NCBI GenBank assembly: GCA_964023205.1
Contig: OZ026834.1
Span: 45,265,909 to 45,329,908 of the forward strand
DNA length: 64,000 bases
Direction of reading: 5' to 3'
Source of the DNA: Lutraria lutraria
Lineage: Eukaryota; Mollusca; Bivalvia; Venerida; Mactridae
Part shown: positions 58,774 through 64,000 of the stretch, one piece after another
How positions within the stretch are numbered: the first letter of the stretch is position 1
How the letters are laid out: each line of letters opens with the position of its first letter
Notes under the pieces: generated by a model
The model's database searches: none
Told to the model about the DNA's origin: nothing
What the model saw: only the letters and a program-made list of their open reading frames with translations
Position numbers and translations under genes: made by a program

Positions 58774-59966
58774 ACTTCAGTAAAAACACGCAGTTGCCCC
58801 TGGAAATACACAGGCGTACAAAATGATTCCTTCTGGTTACATCAGCACATTAAAAAAGATAGGGAAATTTTATTATTGTTCTTGAAAGTGTGCAGAAAGC
58901 TAAGAATAGTGAGAAAGTGGAAGTACGCGTCCAAATAAAAAATCTAGGGTCTCTGGGAAAATTATGGTATATATATAGAACAGGTAACCAGATACAAACG
59001 CCCTAACTAATGCGCCCACACCATAATTTATGATATTCAGACATGAATTCATATTTAGTTACACCGTGTTTGTTTGCAATCAATGTAAACCGGTACGTTG
59101 TTGCATTCCGTGATATCTGGTACCAAAACACATATACATTCATATGTGTATATTATGCACCTGTTAATATTTTGCTCGCTGGGGGGGGGGAGGCTGACCC
59201 AAGGGAATTTGACATTCTTAATTTATTAATGTCTAAATTCCCACCCTAGAGACAACCGTCTAATTCGTCTAAATCTCCATTCTAGCATGCTAGAGCCTAC
59301 ATATAGTTGTGTATCATATGTGGCAAATACCACAGGGTTTGGGGCATCGTATTTTATCTTGCGTTGTCGAAATTCACGAGTCCCTAGATGTAAAACACGA
59401 CCAAAGTCTATTTCCTGGAACCTGGTATTCTGTCTGTTTAAAGTCCCATATGTATGCCCGTATTGACAGGTGCGCATTAATTGGTTCCAGTGAAATTCAT
59501 TAAATTTATTTTAGTGGACTATATAAAGTTATGTTTCGAAATAATTTGGTTGTACATTCACGTCTTGTATATTGATATAAACGTAAATTCATTGCAAAAA
59601 ATTGTTTTTGCCCGTAGAAAGATATATGTGTGTCCTGCCTTTAGTGATTTAGATCTGGGACCAAAATCTTAAATACTGAAATCAAATCAGTTAATTTTTG
59701 ACTAAATTATTGCTTAATCAAGACAGAGATCACGGTGATTATCATCAGGGATGTAATATATAGCATCCCTGTCGATCATCATTCATGAAAGTTATTTTAA
59801 TATATTTGATTTACGACTCATATTTAGAAACACGTGTCCAACGTATCATATTTATAAGTTATGCGATTTTTTATTGTAATCTTGCGTAACTGTTTGCAGT
59901 TATAAAATAAAATACAAATTTCTGTTCGATATCATTATTTTTGTATATTTTTATAGCACTTATGAA

Positions 59967-60030
59967 GGGATGCTATATTACAATATATTGTAATATAGCA
60001 CGAAATTTACTTCCGTTAATATAGCATCCC
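59967..60030. repeat. Short inverted-repeat element, GGGATGCTATATTA ends
   Basis: GGGATGCTATATTA (from 59967) is mirrored by TAATATAGCATCCC (to 60030), and a further palindrome TTACAATATATTGTAA lies inside. A related 22 bp near-palindrome GGGATG...CATCCC sits at 59748-59769. They may be the two ends and core of one worn element. Confidence 0.6.
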
Positions 60031-60199
60031 CGAGTTATGCAATTCCTAAATACTTACGCCTCGATCCCTAGCCTGAAATCCTGCGTCCGCCTCTGATTAA
60101 TATACAATATTTGGGAAATATAATTTTCAACTTAAAATTTCAGTAAATTAAAAACTTGCGCGTCAATACATAGAACAAAATCACGTAATGTTGTCATCG

Positions 60200-60249
60200 C
60201 CAAATATGGCCGTTTAACCCTTATATGGTTGATATCATACCATAAATGG
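60200..60249 (+). promoter_or_regulatory. Three perfect CArG boxes (serum response elements) upstream of SRF
   Basis: CCAAATATGG (60200-60209), CCTTATATGG (60219-60228) and CCATAAATGG (60240-60249) each fit CC(A/T)6GG exactly. Centres are 19 and 21 bp apart, close to two helical turns, and lie ~310-360 bp before the SRF start codon. CArG boxes are what SRF itself binds, and autoregulation through promoter CArG boxes is known for vertebrate SRF. Binding here is inferred. Confidence 0.75.
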
Positions 60250-60561
60250 TTGGAGCTACTTTTCTGAAGCGGAGTAATATCTATACCAATTAGGAATCTT
60301 CATAAACGGTAAATTATTTTCGTACATAATAATCACTTATTTTACTTTAATCAAGAGCAACATTGTCTGTGATTTGATAAACTTAGTACAAAGTAAGTGC
60401 TAAACCATCTAACATAATAATCAAACGTAGTTACACCTGGAACTACTTTTTCCGCTCAGACACGCGCGGTTTACCACAACCTGTGCAATCGCCCGATTAG
60501 GAATGAACACACAAACACGGCTTCCTTGAGAAAATTTACCGAATAAGTATTTGTAATACAA

Positions 60562-62522
60562 ATGGACTCCACGTCTCCTGATTTGAAAGTGTTGACAGCT
60601 CCACAAGTTTATAGCATGGATTTATTGAATGGTGGACATCTAGGTAACCAGCCAGCATTTCCCGGCCAGGCTTACGGTGCAGGAAATAAACAAATAACTT
60701 TAGAACAAGTGGACCCCTCAAATTTTGAGGACGATTCGGATGATGATGATTATGGACCAGGGAAATCTGTTAGACCCGGGAAGAAAACTAAAGGTCGGGT
60801 TAAAATTAAGATGGAGTTTATTGAAAATAAACTGCGAAGATACACAACTTTTAGCAAGCGTAAAACTGGGATTATGAAAAAGGTAGGTCAGTCGCCATTC
60901 ATTGTAGTAGCATGACCCATATTTGGTTATGCCTACTATATTATTTTTATGTATTGATCAATAATTTGATTAAACGTAAACATTCAATGTAGCGATGTTA
61001 GAAATTCATAGACTTTGCTAGTATGATTATGATGTCTTTGTTTGTATTTTATTTTGTATTGATCATTAATCGAGGTTCGTTATTATCTGTACAAAATGAT
61101 TATCAATGAATATATGACTGAATGGCTACAGTACCGCTTTTCTGCTGAAAGTGCATTGCTAATGACAATGCACCAATGTTAAATGTGCTGTACAGTAATG
61201 AGTGTTTATTTTACACTTTACTGATGATTTATGTTTCAGTACAATAAGTGTTCATATATATTGTCATAAGTAAATGGAATATATATATTAATTTAATAAT
61301 TGCCATGCAATATATTCATAATGCATATGACTAATTAATTCTAAGTTTCCTTATAGTAATTGTTATTGTCTCTTTGATATTTTATCCTTTAAATGCTGTG
61401 AGTAATTTATCTCAGATTCAAACCTGAGACCTAACCTCACACACAGGTCTCCAAATTAACACATTCAGTTCTGCAGACTGGCATTCAGGCCCTTTTAATG
61501 CAATTTTTGGGTCTGGTACTCACCCCATTCCTCAAGTAGAAAAGTATATATTTTTCCCCAATGAGAGAAAAAAATCCCCAAATTCAATGTTTCTCAATAC
61601 CCCCCCCCCCCCCCCCCCCCCCCTCCAAACAGTAAGAAAAAGGGCTTGGATTGAACTAAATTCAAAATGATAATGCGATGCAAAATTTGGCTTGATATCA
61701 AATTAAGGTCAATCAATGATTCAGTCCTTACGATAAATTGTTATCAATTATCACACTTTGACCTTCCTAATCTATCATTTCTATGTGAACCAGTGAATAA
61801 ATTAATGGTTCATATTTAGTAGAAAGGTCATTCTATGTAACAAAAAATGGTTTCGTGTGTAAAATTTCATTATTATAATTTTTATTTCTAGATAAAATTT
61901 CATGTCTGTACAGGGGTTTTCTTCATGTTTAGGGGTAGGTGCCCAAGCCCTAATATGGGATTGAATATTGGGTTGATGCCTCTTGGGGAATGACATTTCA
62001 AGGAGTAAGTTGGAAATTTGGGGAAAATTACAGGATTTCAAAGAAAAAGACTCCCTTTAGAGCCTACATACAATGTAGATCTAGCTGATAACTACTGTCT
62101 TAATAGTACTTATATTGACAAGAATTTATTTAAAGCAGGGATTTTATTTAACTATATGATAAAGAAACCCCCTGCTTTAAATAAATTCTTGTCGGTAAAG
62201 GTACTGTTAAGACTAGAGTTTGGTCATTATTAAATTATAATTAATATTACTATTACAGGCCTATGAATTGTCAACTTTGACTGGGACACAAGTGATGTTG
62301 CTCGTAGCCAGTGAAACTGGTCATGTTTACACATTTGCTACACGCAAGCTTCAGCCCATGATCACAAGTGAAAGTGGTAAGGCACTCATTCAAACCTGTC
62401 TGAACTCGCCCGACCCACCACCTATGGCTCCTGGTCAGCAACAAGCAGTAGAACAACGAATGAACCCAGGTGGATTTGAGGAGACAGAACTGACATATGC
62501 TGTTGAAGACGAAAATGGCAAG
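60562..62522 (+). CDS. SRF: Serum response factor, exons 1-2 (3' end outside window)
   Basis: MADS-box transcription factor that binds CArG boxes with MRTF or ETS-type partners and drives cytoskeletal and immediate-early genes in the nucleus. Exon 1 is 60562-60882 (107 codons, donor AAAAAG|GTAGGT) and exon 2 is 62259-62522 (88 codons, acceptor TATTACAG, donor GGCAAG|GTAAAT). An acidic stretch (FEDDSDDDDYGPG, ~55-67) precedes the MADS box (GRVKIKMEFIENKLRRYTTF SKRKTGIMKK, residues 78-107, continuing AYELSTLTGTQVMLLVASET). The SAM segment GHVYTFATRKLQPMITSESG KALIQTCLNSPD follows. The intron splits MKK from AYELS. The N-terminal arm is shorter than in vertebrates. The start is the first Met and lies in a good context (ACAAATGG). 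Intron 2 begins at 62523 and the activation domain exons are beyond 64000. Confidence 0.97.
60883..62258. other. SRF intron 1
   Basis: AT-rich, with a run of 24 cytosines at 61600-61623 and a strong hairpin at 62098-62212 (entered separately). Nothing else recognised. Confidence 0.65.
62098..62212. repeat. Long hairpin with a 24 bp perfect stem, SRF intron 1
   Basis: 62117-62140 (GACAAGAATTTATTTAAAGC and AGGG) and 62170-62193 are exact reverse complements, 24 bp. Outside them TCTTAATAGTAC (62098-62109) is mirrored by GTACTGTTAAGA (62201-62212). The loop is 29 nt. It is probably a tiny MITE; a small-RNA hairpin is possible but unproven. It ends 46 nt before SRF exon 2. Confidence 0.85.
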
Positions 62523-64000
62523 GTAAATACACTGTTATTACTTCAGCCTCTTTTTATGCCATTTTTGGATCCCAAAGTCTCCCTGTGTCTCAAGTATAAA
62601 AGTATGTATTTTTACCCCTGAGAGATATTTCCCTATAGATAAAACAATTTTGTTTAAGTAAGTATGTTAGTCTGTAAACATGCCCAAATTTGGTGTTTTA
62701 CGACACAAAATTCTCTCATCAAAGGGACGCGATACCTGTTCCCCAAAACAATTAAAAAAGGGCTGAACTTATATGTAGTCAAACCATGGCAGTCACCTAT
62801 GATTTAAATATTCACTGTTCTCAATAAATTGTGTGTAAGAGAAATTGAGAATAGATTAACCACTGATTAAAATACTGATTGTTCTCTAAATTCTAATGTT
62901 GTTGTTGTTGTTTTTCCTTTTTGTTGGCTTTTATTAACAGGGTTGACTGCCTATGTACAGTTTTTGCTCTAAGTAACTGTGTTAAAATTATCCCTAAACA
63001 AAGCTAAATGAGTGTTTCTTGAGAAGAGAATTAACTCAGGTGAAAAAAGTTCCCAATTTTCACAAATGGCACTGTATACCCAACAGCACTGGGCTTCTTT
63101 CGATCTCTGCCAATTTTCACTTGTCATTTCATTTTCTAATGAATTATATACTCAGAATTTAACAAAATCAAATCTTTGTTCTGCAGACCTTCTTACTCTC
63201 TATCGTTTGGGAATTTTAGTGGGTAAAAGGTATATTTTACTCTTTTTGCCTAAGTGAACCTCTTGCACCTTCCTTATCTCTTGAACTTGAACACTTGATT
63301 CATTGGCCATTTATTATTATTGTAATTGGAGGAATATAATGTTCTGGATGCGGGGCTCGAACCCGCGACCTCCTGCTTGTATGTCTGTTGCTCTAATAAC
63401 TGAGCTAATTGGGCTGGTGAATATCACAGCCAGTATATAATACAATATTTACCACACTGCTAGATTATAAGTTGGCAAAATAATCAAAATATATGTTTCT
63501 TGTTCATGAATAAAAAATGACAGAATGTAATGAAGTTAAATAACTAACTAATAAAAGCAAAAATAATTGTTCTGTTATGTAGTGTATACCTGTATATATG
63601 TCAGATCACACACTTACCCACTACAGATTATATTTTATTCTTGTGTCTTAATTATTTCTAGAGTTATGCCCTGTAGCAAGTCTTCAACTGATAAGCTTAA
63701 ATGTAGTACTCTCCAAATATGCTTCACTACAGCATGTGTTTATGAAACAAAGAAGCCTTATTTCCTGTTGTTTATTCTCATAAATTAGAAACAGATGCTC
63801 CTATTTAGGATTTCTCTTAACTTGATAAATCTAGTTTCATGTTGTTAATGTGAAAACCAGATGCCTAATAAGATAGAGAGTGTTTTCCTATGTTTGAGGA
63901 ATGTCAGTACTCTGTATATGGATCTCCTGCTGGTTCTTCTCAACATGATATTTTATATGGCTGGTATCCTAACAAAGATGTATTTCTTGTGAAATTTTGT
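62523..64000. other. Start of SRF intron 2
   Basis: No further SRF exon is seen to the window end. Contents are AT-rich apart from a tRNA-like segment at 63344-63414. Confidence 0.55.
63344..63414 (-). repeat. tRNA-like SINE head or tRNA relic
   Basis: On the minus strand it reads GCCCAATTAGCTCAG with a good D arm, and a T arm GCGGG-TTCGAGC-CCCGC carrying a perfect B box. The acceptor stem (GCCCAAT against ATCCAGA) and the anticodon stem do not pair, so it is not a working tRNA. The loop holds a TAC triplet, hinting at a valine-tRNA origin. Confidence 0.6.

Larger units (their letters stand above)
58529..60561. other. Divergent intergenic region between RADX and SRF
   Basis: Both genes start here and point away from each other across 2.0 kb. 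It holds a hairpin with a T run (58590-58620), an 11 bp-arm palindrome (58748-58773), a G10 run near 59180, inverted GGGATGC ends (59748-60030) and three CArG boxes (60200-60249). The open frames in 59043-59672 show no domain. Confidence 0.65.

Noticed and set aside
59043..59672. Cluster of short open frames between RADX and SRF
   Set aside because: No domain, mutually overlapping on both strands, and interrupted by low-complexity sequence.
61600..61623. A 24-nt poly-C run in SRF intron 1 as a regulatory element
   Set aside because: Most simply a homopolymer tract, whose exact length is also prone to sequencing error.
63344..63414. A functional tRNA gene (valine-like) on the minus strand
   Set aside because: The T arm and D arm are good, but the acceptor and anticodon stems do not pair.

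Overview
The window is nuclear DNA of an invertebrate animal, most likely a bivalve mollusc. It is AT-rich, its genes are split into many short exons by introns dense in small repeats, and several repeats have the look of common bivalve elements (the 'acaagagggcca...' hairpin elements with tandem cores, tRNA-derived SINEs, many MITEs). The species call is inference. Four protein genes were assembled by joining exons whose phases agree at GT/AG borders. Layout: (1) 1-1755 is a roughly 61 bp minisatellite. (2) 2185-11066, minus strand, is HAAO (3-hydroxyanthranilate 3,4-dioxygenase); seven exons give residues 1-223, and the last ~60 residues lie off the left edge. (3) 11067-16436 separates HAAO from the divergent next gene. 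(4) 16437-43083, plus strand, is TANGO1/MIA3, an ER-exit-site cargo receptor: signal peptide, SH3-like domain, long acidic luminal region, membrane segment, coiled coils and proline-rich tail in 31 exons (~2045 aa). (5) 43084-47273 is a convergent 3' end region. (6) 47274-58528, minus strand, is RADX, an RPA-like single-stranded-DNA-binding protein; 15 exons give a complete 726 aa protein. (7) 58529-60561 is a divergent intergenic region with three perfect CArG boxes. (8) 60562 to the right edge, plus strand, is SRF; two exons hold the MADS and SAM domains and the gene runs off the window. The four genes belong to unrelated pathways: tryptophan/kynurenine breakdown, bulky-cargo export from the ER, replication-fork protection, and transcription. 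The window looks like ordinary gene neighbours in a repeat-rich genome, not a functional cluster. The points most worth a second look are: two hairpin-bounded repeat elements with matching ends but different tandem cores, one of them a strictly alternating two-type array; a triple CArG cluster upstream of SRF itself; a decaying exon-like stretch inside TANGO1; a last TANGO1 exon open in two frames; a MITE that may supply the RADX polyadenylation signal; and a 24 bp perfect stem just before SRF exon 2.
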